64,000 bases of DNA from CAZHON01 sp964534565. GTDB taxonomy: Bacteria > Patescibacteriota > Gracilibacteria > Peribacterales > Peribacteraceae. The stretch lies in the NCBI GenBank assembly GCA_964534565.1, contig CAZHON010000002.1, positions 1-64,000 on the forward strand, given 5' to 3'. The notes beneath the pieces are model-generated. The model made no database searches. It worked only from the letters and a program-made list of their open reading frames with translations, and had not been told where the DNA came from. This document shows positions 42,071 to 50,349 of this stretch, in pieces; within the stretch, counting starts at the first letter, position 1, and each line of letters begins with the position of its first letter. A program made the translations under genes and the position numbers.

Positions 42071-42203
42071 GTCTTCATTTGAAATAAATATATATGTAAA
42101 AAAGAATCACATTTTGAAATTTTTTTGCATCGAAACACGATTACCATCGCACGAAGATTATTTTTGTCCAACAGTTGCCACATCACTTCCGTACGTGCAC
42201 GCA

Positions 42204-42881
42204 ATGCGTTTCGTGTGCATCACAAACGCTCTCGACGTACTCTGGTGGCCAACCACACCCCCTTTCATGCTCACCACAACCATCAGTGAACTCTTCGGTT
42301 CGGCAGCCGTCTTCTACGGATTGCTTCTTCCTGTCTTCACAGCAATCTTGCTTTGCTTGCTGCTTATCCCTGCGTTCCTGAAGGGCGCACGCATCGTCGA
42401 AAGCGGTCGCGCTGCGTACTGTGTACTTGCAGAAGGATTCGGAATCCTTCTGATGGCGTTCGGAGGTTTGCCCACACTCGCTTCCGTTCTTGCACGCGTG
42501 TCCTTGCCCCCAATGACGTACGCTTCTCTCCTCTTCACATTCGTTGTGGGTGGACTCGTCTTCCTTCGACACGATCATCTTCTGCACCGTCTCGACCCTG
42601 CAGCTCGTTTGATTCCCCAGACCATCGCTCTCTACACATGGCGCGCAGTGGGACTGCTACTCAGCATGCTCGGGTTTCTCTACCTTTTGATCTTCGTTCT
42701 CATGACTCAGGGTGCAACGCCGGCAACAAACTGGTGGGCACTCCCTTGCACCATCCTCCTCTTCGGACTCTTGCTCCTCTGGGCAACGTCTCATGACCAC
42801 GGTGCTCCTGCATTTGTGAAAATCCCTCTGCACAAGAAGTCCGCTCCTGCCGCTAAAAAGGCTGGAAACCGCAAGAGGTAA
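42204..42881 (+). CDS. Polytopic membrane protein inserted between rplK and rplA
   Basis: 225 residues, six hydrophobic helices (about 30-55, 68-90, 100-125, 135-160 and 165-190 among them) and a basic, Ala/Pro-rich tail. Unrecognised. The frame is open back to 42045, but that part translates the repeat ('CHFERSEKS'), so ATG 42204 (weak TACGTG box 6 nt before) or 42267 is more likely. Confidence 0.55.
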   Translation: MRFVCITNALDVLWWPTTPPFMLTTTISELFGSAAVFYGLLLPVFTAILLCLLLIPAFLKGARIVESGRAAYCVLAEGFGILLMAFGGLPTLASVLARVSLPPMTYASLLFTFVVGGLVFLRHDHLLHRLDPAARLIPQTIALYTWRAVGLLLSMLGFLYLLIFVLMTQGATPATNWWALPCTILLFGLLLLWATSHDHGAPAFVKIPLHKKSAPAAKKAGNRKR

Positions 42882-42996
42882 GCCAAAAAGTGGTTAGAAA
42901 AGCTTGTTTTTGAGGTTCCTGCATGGCACAGTAGGGCCCTCGTTTGTGGGAGTCCGCGTTTCGCGTGACGTTTGCACCACTTTCCCCCCCAATTCT

Positions 42997-43767
42997 ATGG
43001 CTAAAAAAGCCGCAGCACAGACAGAAAGCGAAGCCAAGGAGGCTATGAAGAAAGGCGACGGTCGCTCCACCCACGAACGTGGCACAAGCCAGCGTGGACC
43101 CGGAAAGAAGTACAAGGCGAAGAGCGCTCTTGTGACGAAGGAATTCTACGACGTTGCCGAGGCAACCGAGCTTTTGCCACAGCTGTCGACGGCATCGTTC
43201 GACGCAACAGCCGAAGCACACGTGCACATCAACGCTGACACGACGCAGGCCGATCAGCTCGTGCGCACGACGGTGGACCTTCCACACGGAACAGGAAAGA
43301 AAGTGCGCATCGCCGCATTCGTTCCCGATGACTTGGTGAAGGATGCAAAGGCTGCCGGTGCAGACATTGCAGGCAACGATGACCTCTTGAAGGAAATCGA
43401 AGGAGGCACCATCAACTTCGACATTGCCGTTGCTGTTCCTGCCATCATGAAGAACCTCGGTAAGGTCGCAAAGATTCTTGGACAGCGCGGACTCATGCCA
43501 AGTCCAAAGGCCGGCACCGTGACCGATAACGTCGTGAAGGCCATCGAAGCGCTCAAGAAGGGACGCATCGAAGTGAAGATGGATAAATTCGGAATCATCC
43601 ACGTGCCATTCGGCAAAATCTCCTTCGGTGCAAAGAAGCTCGAAGAGAACCTAAACTCCCTCATCGCTGCCATCAAGGAAGCACAGCCATCAGGCATCAA
43701 GTCGACGTACATCCTCTCCGTTTCCATTGCACCAACAATGGGCCCTGGAGTGATGGTGAAGATCTAA
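42997..43767 (+). CDS. rplA: 50S ribosomal protein L1
   Basis: 256 residues. Forms the mobile L1 stalk on 23S rRNA. An N-terminal ~45-residue Lys/Ala/Glu extension precedes the usual L1 core: 'VHINADTTQADQLVRTTVDLPHG', 'LGQRGLMPSPKAGTVT', 'GRIEVKMDKFGIIHVPFGK'. ATG 42997 begins a typical MAKK start; an upstream ATG at 42904 gives a non-L1 sequence. Its 5' region contains a small hairpin (gtccgcg..cgcgtgac, 42951-42968) that might be an L1 binding site, unproven. Confidence 0.95.
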   Translation: MAKKAAAQTESEAKEAMKKGDGRSTHERGTSQRGPGKKYKAKSALVTKEFYDVAEATELLPQLSTASFDATAEAHVHINADTTQADQLVRTTVDLPHGTGKKVRIAAFVPDDLVKDAKAAGADIAGNDDLLKEIEGGTINFDIAVAVPAIMKNLGKVAKILGQRGLMPSPKAGTVTDNVVKAIEALKKGRIEVKMDKFGIIHVPFGKISFGAKKLEENLNSLIAAIKEAQPSGIKSTYILSVSIAPTMGPGVMVKI

Positions 43768-43796
43768 AAAATATCAGCATTCTTTTTTCGAAAAAG

Positions 43797-43825
43797 AAAA
43801 GCGGCCTTCGGGCCGCTTTTTTGTT
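43797..43825 (+). terminator. Terminator after rplA
   Basis: Stem aaaagcggcc / ggccgctttt with a TTCG tetraloop and a following T-run. Confidence 0.95.
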
Positions 43826-43866
43826 TGAATGGTGCCATTCTGTTACGATGACGTGGATTTTTCCAC

Positions 43867-46800
43867 GTGCGCAACTTCTTCTATTGCATCTCGGCGATCA
43901 TCCTTCTGAGTATTGCAGCGTTTTTCGGTCAGAAGAGTTTGTATTGGGCGGCGCAAGTGGGCCCACCGCCCCTCGCAGCCGGCTCTTTTAGAATAACAGC
44001 TGCCAATGGACAAAGTGTCACCGCATCGACGGATACGTATTCAGGTACCATCACAGACACATTGCAAATCCTACGGGGAACAACGATCTTGCTGGAATGG
44101 AACTGCAATCTTCCCGCTCCATACACATGGGCAGCACTTCCAACAACATCCACTAATACCCGAGCTGAATGGAAGGAGGGGGTATCGACTCCGATCTCTG
44201 GCATACGCGAGATCAGAAACGTCACCAAATCGGAAACATACCGCCTAGGCTGCCAGCCATATCCCTACCAGGCAGGATCATACGCACGACGGATCAACGT
44301 GATCGTCTATGACCAGGCATTCGGACCCTATACACAGAACTTCGGCGTTGCTCCGGGTGAGTTTTCAGCAATCGGCGCCAATGGGGAATATGCAAAAGCG
44401 ACGGAGGAAGATGTTCCTGTCAGGATTGAGATCCCCGTCGGAAACAATGTCACCTTGAACTGGAACTGTACCGCGCCCGGCCCATGGGCATATTGGGCCG
44501 TACTGCCGACATCGTCGTACGAAGGCTTGGGCAATGGCAGAACTGACTGGGCAAACGGAGTATCGCTTCCTGATATGGGTACGCTTGAAATACAGAATAT
44601 GCAGATCACAGACAGATTCCGCATCGGCTGCCAACCGGTCCCCTACCAGGCGGGATCGTTCGCGAGAATGATCGACGTGATCGTCACACCGCAGGTTTGC
44701 GGCGACTTCAAACAAAGCGGAAACGAAACATGTGACCAGGGAATTAATGATGGAACAGATGGATGTTCCCCCACCTGTCAGGTGATGCAGGGGTGGAAGT
44801 GTACCGGCTCCCCGAGCATGTGCGTGAATCAGTGTGGAAACAGTGCAATCAACCAAAATGAAACATGTGATGACGGCAATACAACAAATGGAGATGGATG
44901 CAGCAACCTCTGCGTCCTTGAAACGGGATGGAGCTGTCCTACTGTTGGACAGGCATGTACTACCACGTGTGGAGACGGACTGAAGAAGGGAATGGAACAA
45001 TGCGATGACCGCGGAACCTCCGACGGAGACGGCTGCTCCGCCACCTGTCAGTTGGAACCTGGGTTCGTCTGTAACGGCGTCACCTGTACGGCCGTATGCG
45101 GAGACGGACAAATCAAGGGACCGGAGTTATGTGATGACGGAAATCGCAACAACAACGACGGCTGCTCCTCTTCCTGCGTCACAGAGAACTCGTACAGCTG
45201 CAGCGGTACACCAAGTGTCTGCAGCAAAATCTGCGGCAACGGAATTTTGAACGCGGGTGAAACGTGCGATGACGGAAACTTCGTTGCAGGAGACGGATGC
45301 AGCGGATCGTGTCTTGCGGAATCGGGTTACAGTTGCAGCGGTACACCGAGTGTGTGTGCACAGAACTGTGGAAACGGAACCTCCAACGCAGGCGAAACGT
45401 GCGATGACGGCAATAAGGTCAGTGGCGACGGCTGTACCAATACCTGCACCATTGAAACGGGATGGAACTGCACCGTGTACGGCCAACCATGTGTTCCAAT
45501 TTGCGGAGACGGCAGCAGAAAGGGGCAGGAGCTGTGTGATGACAGCAACATTGCCAGCGGCGACGGATGCTCCAACACCTGCCAAGTGGAACCGGGTTTC
45601 ACGTGTTCCGGTACGACCTGCACGCCGACGTGTGGCGATGGGCTCAGAAAGGGAACCGAACAATGCGATGACAGCAATCGAACAAGCGGCGACGGATGTT
45701 CGAGTGCGTGCCAAACGGAGAGTGGTTGGACATGCACCGATACGGTTTGTTCTCCTATTTGCGGAGACGGAGCAAAGAAAGGAAGCGAACAATGTGATGA
45801 CAATAACTCGACGCCTGGGGACGGGTGCTCTGCCGGTTGCCAAGTCGAGAGCGGTTACACATGCTCGGGTACAACATGCACGGCAATCTGCGGAGACAGT
45901 CTGGTGAGAGATGGTGAACTGTGTGACGACGGGAATAGGGCAAACAACGACGGATGTTCCAACACATGCCAGACGGAACCCGGTTATACATGTACCGGAT
46001 CGAACTGCTCCCCCATTTGTGGCGACGGAAATAAATTGATTGGTGAAGCATGCGACGATGGCAATCGACGTGACGGAGACGGATGTGGCATCGGTTGTTC
46101 CATCGAAAGCGGATGGACCTGCTCCGGTTCTCCAAGCCAATGTACGAGGATTCAGGTGCAATCCTCTGCCTCAAGCATTTCTTCTGCCGCCACGACGTAC
46201 ATTCCTCCTACCTTTGTCTCTTCGGCACCGACATACGTCTCTGTCCCCATGCCCCCCTCCTCTTCTTCAGTCACCTACGTGTACGTTCCTGTGCAATCAG
46301 AGCCGCCCGTGGAACACGCAGCACCTCCCGTCAGCTCCTCATCTTCGCCCTTCTTCGTTCTTCCTCCGACGATGAACCCGCTCATGCCGGTGTTCTCTTC
46401 TTCGTCATCGAGCGCGGCAATCGTTCCACCTCCTGAAAACCCGACGTTTACCATCTCCTCCTCAAGCGCCTCTTCAACCGTGACGCTGTACGTGCAGCAG
46501 GTTCCCTCACAACCCCCCGTACAAGCTCCCATCGAACCTGTCTGCGGCAACGGCATCCTGGAAGCAGGTGAACAGTGCGACCGCGGAACGGCGAACAGCA
46601 ATGCACAAAGTGCACTGTGCCGCACCAACTGCATGCTCTCAAAATGTGGAGACGGCATTGCCGATGCTCCGTACGAAGAGTGCGACATGGGTAACGCCAA
46701 CGGGGACGGCGCCAACACTAAATGCACCTCTCTCTGCAAAGTGCCCTCTCCTACACCCCAAACACTTGCAGCGAATGTCTTCAACCAACCAATCGCCGTG

Positions 46801-47013
46801 TCTCCGCAGCCAGTTGTCCAGGCACCCGTCGCGCAGTATCAACCGCAGGCGCCGACTCAGCTCAATCCTTTGATCGCAAACGCCTACATTCCACAGTATC
46901 AATATCCAACCCACGCTCCTGTCGGTGCCACGGGCCCCGGTTCGCTCGCAATCATGGCCGCCGGAGCCGCCAGCGGCATTGTGTACGTGCGAAAGAAGAA
47001 ATCAGGCAATTGA
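43867..47013 (+). CDS. Giant Cys-repeat surface protein with C-terminal anchor signal
   Basis: 1048 residues. Signal peptide (about 1-29). Two homologous ~115-residue domains follow (about 38-155 and 160-275), each with one early Cys and ending 'GCQP.PYQAGS.AR'. Then come 11 tandem DUF4215/myxococcus Cys repeats of ~43 residues (about 277-760, 'CGDG..KG.EQCDDGN...GDGCS..C'), a Ser/Pro/Thr stalk, two more degenerate Cys repeats (about 894-960) and a C-terminal signal: 'PVGATGPGSLAIM', a hydrophobic stretch and 'RKKK'. It should be exported and held at the surface as a rod-like adhesin. Start is GTG 43867, within a 7-bp inverted repeat. Confidence 0.88.
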   Translation: MRNFFYCISAIILLSIAAFFGQKSLYWAAQVGPPPLAAGSFRITAANGQSVTASTDTYSGTITDTLQILRGTTILLEWNCNLPAPYTWAALPTTSTNTRAEWKEGVSTPISGIREIRNVTKSETYRLGCQPYPYQAGSYARRINVIVYDQAFGPYTQNFGVAPGEFSAIGANGEYAKATEEDVPVRIEIPVGNNVTLNWNCTAPGPWAYWAVLPTSSYEGLGNGRTDWANGVSLPDMGTLEIQNMQITDRFRIGCQPVPYQAGSFARMIDVIVTPQVCGDFKQSGNETCDQGINDGTDGCSPTCQVMQGWKCTGSPSMCVNQCGNSAINQNETCDDGNTTNGDGCSNLCVLETGWSCPTVGQACTTTCGDGLKKGMEQCDDRGTSDGDGCSATCQLEPGFVCNGVTCTAVCGDGQIKGPELCDDGNRNNNDGCSSSCVTENSYSCSGTPSVCSKICGNGILNAGETCDDGNFVAGDGCSGSCLAESGYSCSGTPSVCAQNCGNGTSNAGETCDDGNKVSGDGCTNTCTIETGWNCTVYGQPCVPICGDGSRKGQELCDDSNIASGDGCSNTCQVEPGFTCSGTTCTPTCGDGLRKGTEQCDDSNRTSGDGCSSACQTESGWTCTDTVCSPICGDGAKKGSEQCDDNNSTPGDGCSAGCQVESGYTCSGTTCTAICGDSLVRDGELCDDGNRANNDGCSNTCQTEPGYTCTGSNCSPICGDGNKLIGEACDDGNRRDGDGCGIGCSIESGWTCSGSPSQCTRIQVQSSASSISSAATTYIPPTFVSSAPTYVSVPMPPSSSSVTYVYVPVQSEPPVEHAAPPVSSSSSPFFVLPPTMNPLMPVFSSSSSSAAIVPPPENPTFTISSSSASSTVTLYVQQVPSQPPVQAPIEPVCGNGILEAGEQCDRGTANSNAQSALCRTNCMLSKCGDGIADAPYEECDMGNANGDGANTKCTSLCKVPSPTPQTLAANVFNQPIAVSPQPVVQAPVAQYQPQAPTQLNPLIANAYIPQYQYPTHAPVGATGPGSLAIMAAGAASGIVYVRKKKSGN
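44696..46146 (+). repeat. Eleven tandem DUF4215-type Cys-repeat units
   Basis: Within the giant surface gene, 11 consecutive units of about 129-135 nt encode 6-8-Cys modules. Units 7-10 are the most alike; unit 1 is the most diverged ('CGDFKQSGNETCDQG'). This suggests growth by internal duplication. Confidence 0.85.
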
Positions 47014-47045
47014 CTCCCTCTGCGCTCGGCGTAGGCTGAGGAGCG

Positions 47046-47438
47046 ATGTCAACGGAAGTTGTCCAGGACGGCCTCGATGCTGCGACCGTGCAACGCCTTG
47101 CGGACGAGTTTGAAGCACAAGGACATAAGCGTCTTTCTTTTCAGCAATGCAGAAAGATACCGGACGAACAGCGCCGTGTTAGCTTTCAAAGAAGTCTCGT
47201 CATGGAAATCCTGAGCAAGACCCAAAAGCCCGCAATCCCCCACCTCTCTAGGCTCCACACACCACCACTCGAACCAACCGACGCACAGCGAAGGCGGGCA
47301 GAAGAGAGAGCAACGGAACAGATGCAACGCTATCCACAGGAAAAATTAGTGGCCGGCGCAGCAGGCAAAGGAATTTCTGTTGAACAATACGCCCAACAAA
47401 TTCGTGAGCATCTTGTGCAGGGATTTTTGCACGATTAA
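47046..47438 (+). CDS. Hypothetical protein
   Basis: 130 residues, charged and helical, no signal peptide. A Pro-rich middle ('KPAIPHLSRLHTPPLEP') separates two helical parts. Unrecognised. TAGGCT (47032-47037) ends 8 nt before the ATG. Its stop overlaps the convergent dus gene by 4 nt. Confidence 0.55.
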   Translation: MSTEVVQDGLDAATVQRLADEFEAQGHKRLSFQQCRKIPDEQRRVSFQRSLVMEILSKTQKPAIPHLSRLHTPPLEPTDAQRRRAEERATEQMQRYPQEKLVAGAAGKGISVEQYAQQIREHLVQGFLHD

Positions 47439-48409
47439 CGTCGCATCAAAATCGCTTTCGTCTCTTCCAGGTCTTCCGTTTGCATCAAGCGGACGCGCAT
47501 ATCGGATGCGCCATCAAATCCCTTCACGTAGCCACAAAGATGGCGTCGCATTTCGAGCATTCCCCTCTTATGGCCCTTCAATTTCACCGCAAGTTCACAG
47601 TGCTCGATGATGAACGGAATTTTCTGTTCGAAGTTGAGTGACGCAATCGTGGGTTCGATTGGCGCACGCTTTTGAAGCGCCTCGACCACGTCGCGCATGA
47701 GCCATGGGTTTCCGAATGTTCCGCGACCAATCATCACTCCATCGAGGTTGCCGATTTTATCGAGTGCATCCTGCGCCGTTGCAATGTCTCCGTTCCCAAT
47801 CACGGGAACCTTTAGTGCTTTCTTCAGTTCATAAATCGGTTCCCAGTTTGCTTTCCCCGTGAACTTGTCGATGAAGCGTCGTCCATGAATCGCAAACGCA
47901 TCGGCACCCGCTTCTTCCAGTCCTTTGCAGAAAGAAATGAGATTATCGATTGTGTCCCACCCCAGACGTGTCTTCACACTCACAGGAATGGAAACTGCCT
48001 TCTTTGTCGCATACACAAGCTCTGCAGCGAGTCGGGGCTCTTTGATCAATGCCGCGCCATGACACGACGACACCACCTGTGCGGCGGGACAGCCCATGTT
48101 GATATCGATTCCATCCGCACCCAGTTCTTCGATCACTTTTGCCGCCGTCAAAAAATGTTCCGGCGTGTGACCGAACACCTGCACAATGTACGGGCGTTCG
48201 ATTGCGGGGTCGAACTGCAACATCTTCATCGTTCGCTTCGCTCCGTAGCTGATGGCATCCGTCGAAAGAAATTCCGTGTACACCACTGCCTCGGGGCACA
48301 GTCGCTTGATGAACTGTCGGTACGATGCATCGGTCACTCCTGCCATGGGCGCGAGTGCGACAATGGGTTTTGGAACCGTGGCCCACGAAAAAGAGGAAGA
48401 TGAGGTCAT
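47435..48409 (-). CDS. dus: tRNA-dihydrouridine synthase
   Basis: 324 residues. FMN enzyme reducing uridines in tRNA D-loops. TIM barrel with 'ALAPMAGVTDASYRQF', catalytic Cys in 'DINMGCPAAQV', 'VSVKTRLGWD', 'AIHGRR', phosphate-binding 'VIGNGDI' and 'GVMIGRGTFGNPW'. ATG 48409 is preferred over 48466, whose extra 19 residues are unlike the family. Confidence 0.94.
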   Translation of the reverse strand: MTSSSSFSWATVPKPIVALAPMAGVTDASYRQFIKRLCPEAVVYTEFLSTDAISYGAKRTMKMLQFDPAIERPYIVQVFGHTPEHFLTAAKVIEELGADGIDINMGCPAAQVVSSCHGAALIKEPRLAAELVYATKKAVSIPVSVKTRLGWDTIDNLISFCKGLEEAGADAFAIHGRRFIDKFTGKANWEPIYELKKALKVPVIGNGDIATAQDALDKIGNLDGVMIGRGTFGNPWLMRDVVEALQKRAPIEPTIASLNFEQKIPFIIEHCELAVKLKGHKRGMLEMRRHLCGYVKGFDGASDMRVRLMQTEDLEETKAILMRR

Positions 48410-48501
48410 CTGTGCATAGCAGATCACAAAATCGCAGCAGATGCGAGGGAAAATAGCCAGGAACATTCGCTAACTGCTGCCGAGGAACGCATGATGGGAC
48501 C

Positions 48502-48894
48502 ATGCGCGCGATCGTTCTTGCCCTCTACAGCATCGTGTTCCTCTCCGTGGGCACACCCGTGTTCGCAGCGGACTCCAGTGCGGCACCTACCGGAGGGAAT
48601 ACTCGATTGGGAATCATTTCAGGAGGAGAAGGAAAATGCGACTGGGGAACGGGGAAGTTGGAATTGGAATGTGTGAACATCGTCATCGGAAATGCCATCA
48701 AGATCGCATTCGGTTTTGCGGGAACGATCTGTCTACTCATGATCATCATTGCGGGATACCAAATCGCGCTTGGAGGAATCACCGGCAGCGGTGACACCGG
48801 CGGAAAGGAGCGTCTTAAGTGGGCACTCCTCGGTTTCTTCATGACCGCCTGTACATTCGGCATTATTAACGCGGCGCTCAGCGCCATCTCCTAA
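48502..48894 (+). CDS. T4SS-pilin-like (TrbC/VirB2-type) protein
   Basis: 130 residues: signal peptide ending 'VFAA' (about 1-23), a short Cys-containing segment, and two membrane helices around 'GYQIALGGITGSGDTGGKERLKWALLG', the T4SS_pilin pattern. Probably a pilus or channel subunit related to the operon at 21983-23431, but a separate locus. It ends 5 nt before an AI-2E family gene, so they are co-transcribed. Confidence 0.78.
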   Translation: MRAIVLALYSIVFLSVGTPVFAADSSAAPTGGNTRLGIISGGEGKCDWGTGKLELECVNIVIGNAIKIAFGFAGTICLLMIIIAGYQIALGGITGSGDTGGKERLKWALLGFFMTACTFGIINAALSAIS

Positions 48895-48899
48895 CTTCT

Positions 48900-50159
48900 A
48901 TGGTTTCTCGTCCCAAACGAAATACATCGGCATTCACCTCGTTCCGCGTCATCGGCAAGAAAGCGCAGGAACTGATTGCTAAAGCCAAAAAGATCCGACA
49001 ATCCTCCGACAACAATCATCCGTCAGGGTTACTCCCACCGTCCGTCGAGCCTGATATTCATATCAGCGTGAATGTCGGAAGCGTCATCCGCGGAACATTT
49101 GCGATCGTCGCAATTCTTGCGGGCATTGCACTCGTCTTCAATCTCACACAACCAATTCTCCTTCTGCTTCTTGGGTTCTTCGTCGCGTCGGTGATCGACC
49201 CGGGCGTTCGCGCAATGGAACGTCATGGCGTGCCACGAGGAATCGGCATTCTGATTCAGTACTGTATCGCGCTTCTCATCTTCTTCTTCCTTGTCCTTTC
49301 CCTCGCACCAGTCATCGCCGATCAGCTCACGCAAATCGTGAACATGGTCAGCACCCACTTGAACGTCTTCCTCCAAAATCCGCAGATCGATTTGCCGATC
49401 CTCACAACCGAGATCAACACACGCCTGACAGAGTTCATGCAGGCGGTGTTCCAAAGTTTGGATATTCACAACGCATCCGACGTCTGGACACGCTTTGGCG
49501 ATAACATCTCGTCCTTCGCACGCGACTCCATCACCTTCGCCGCTCAATTGGCCGGCACAACGGTGTCCTTCGTGGTGCAGCTGATCATCGTCATGGTGCT
49601 TGGATTCTTCATCCAGATCGAAAAAGAAGGAATTCGCAGTTGGTTCTGCAGCTTCTTCAGCCACCGCTACCGCGGGTACATCGACGGAAAGGCAGACGCC
49701 ATCAACCACAAGATCGGTCAGTGGGCACGCGGCCAACTCATTCTCGGTCTTTCCATTGGCATCCTCGTCTTCATCGCCCTCACGATTCTGGGCATGCAGT
49801 ACGCAGTCACCCTCGCAGCTCTCGCTGCCTTCACGGAATTCATCCCCTACATCGGCCCCATCATCGCGGCCGTTCCTGCAGTCCTCATCGCACTCACACA
49901 GGAAGGCATGATCTGGGCGCTCATCGTGGCGGGCGTGTACTACGTGATCCAATGGTGCGAGAACAACTTGCTCGTTCCTCTCATCATGAAGCGTGCCGTG
50001 GGACTCTCCCCCATCGCCATCATCATCGCCATGCTCATCGGCGTCAGCTTCACGACTGTGATCCATCCGATTCTCGGAATCTTGCTCGCCGTTCCGTGCA
50101 CGACGATCGTCACGCTCTTCATCGAAGACTGGCGCATCACTCGCTCACGACATCATTAG
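48900..50159 (+). CDS. AI-2E family transporter (PerM/UPF0118)
   Basis: 419 residues. A ~55-residue polar N-terminus is followed by the eight-helix PerM fold: two early helices, the amphipathic insert ('ADQLTQIVNMVSTHL'), and the conserved late block 'FTEFIPYIGPIIAAVPAVLIAL' and 'NNLLVPLIMKRAVGLSPI'. Substrate uncertain in this family (exporters of small molecules or Na+). Confidence 0.9.
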   Translation: MVSRPKRNTSAFTSFRVIGKKAQELIAKAKKIRQSSDNNHPSGLLPPSVEPDIHISVNVGSVIRGTFAIVAILAGIALVFNLTQPILLLLLGFFVASVIDPGVRAMERHGVPRGIGILIQYCIALLIFFFLVLSLAPVIADQLTQIVNMVSTHLNVFLQNPQIDLPILTTEINTRLTEFMQAVFQSLDIHNASDVWTRFGDNISSFARDSITFAAQLAGTTVSFVVQLIIVMVLGFFIQIEKEGIRSWFCSFFSHRYRGYIDGKADAINHKIGQWARGQLILGLSIGILVFIALTILGMQYAVTLAALAAFTEFIPYIGPIIAAVPAVLIALTQEGMIWALIVAGVYYVIQWCENNLLVPLIMKRAVGLSPIAIIIAMLIGVSFTTVIHPILGILLAVPCTTIVTLFIEDWRITRSRHH

Positions 50160-50306
50160 GAAGGTTCGACACACTCGGAATGTAAAGCAAGCCCAACAAC
50201 TTGAACAATTTTGGTGATCAAATTAGTGTCATACGCAATGAATGTGGACACTGAACAATCCCGCATCACCTAAAAATCGGGTATTATTGTCTGAACACTT
50301 GCATGA
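50160..50306. other. Region upstream of the clpC operator
   Basis: 147 nt, AT-rich. It contains a short inverted repeat (agtgtc .. gacact, 50225-50252) and the -35-like TTGCAT (50299-50304). No gene seen. Confidence 0.4.
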
Positions 50307-50333
50307 TTATCACTCGATCATGTAGAGTGATAA
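50307..50333. promoter_or_regulatory. CIRCE-like operator (HrcA-type) before clpC
   Basis: Perfect inverted repeat TTATCACTC - 9 nt - GAGTGATAA. The CIRCE consensus is TTAGCACTC - 9 nt - GAGTGCTAA; both arms differ by the same symmetric base, and the 9-nt spacing is exact. It overlaps a promoter (TTGCAT 50299-50304, TAGAGT 50323-50328) and lies 17 nt before the clpC ATG, so heat-shock repression by HrcA is likely. Confidence 0.82.
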
Positions 50334-50349
50334 ATACCCCCAATCTTCT

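Noticed and set aside
42045..42203. N-terminal extension of the membrane protein (starting 'MCHFERSEKS')
   Set aside because: It is a translation of the palindromic repeat, a common spurious start.
42021..42881. Insertion sequence between rplK and rplA
   Set aside because: No transposase and no target duplication; only a palindrome and a membrane-protein gene.
44696..46146. CRISPR-like array
   Set aside because: The ~130-nt periodicity is a coding repeat (Cys modules), not short identical repeats with unique spacers. No CRISPR array was found elsewhere.
45127..46161. Minus-strand open frame across the Cys-repeat array
   Set aside because: Repeats simply reflect the periodic coding strand; no start or domain.
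49029..50066. Long minus-strand open frame of 345 codons
   Set aside because: Antisense to the AI-2E transporter; strongly acidic His/Asp-rich translation typical of a frame shadow of a membrane protein.
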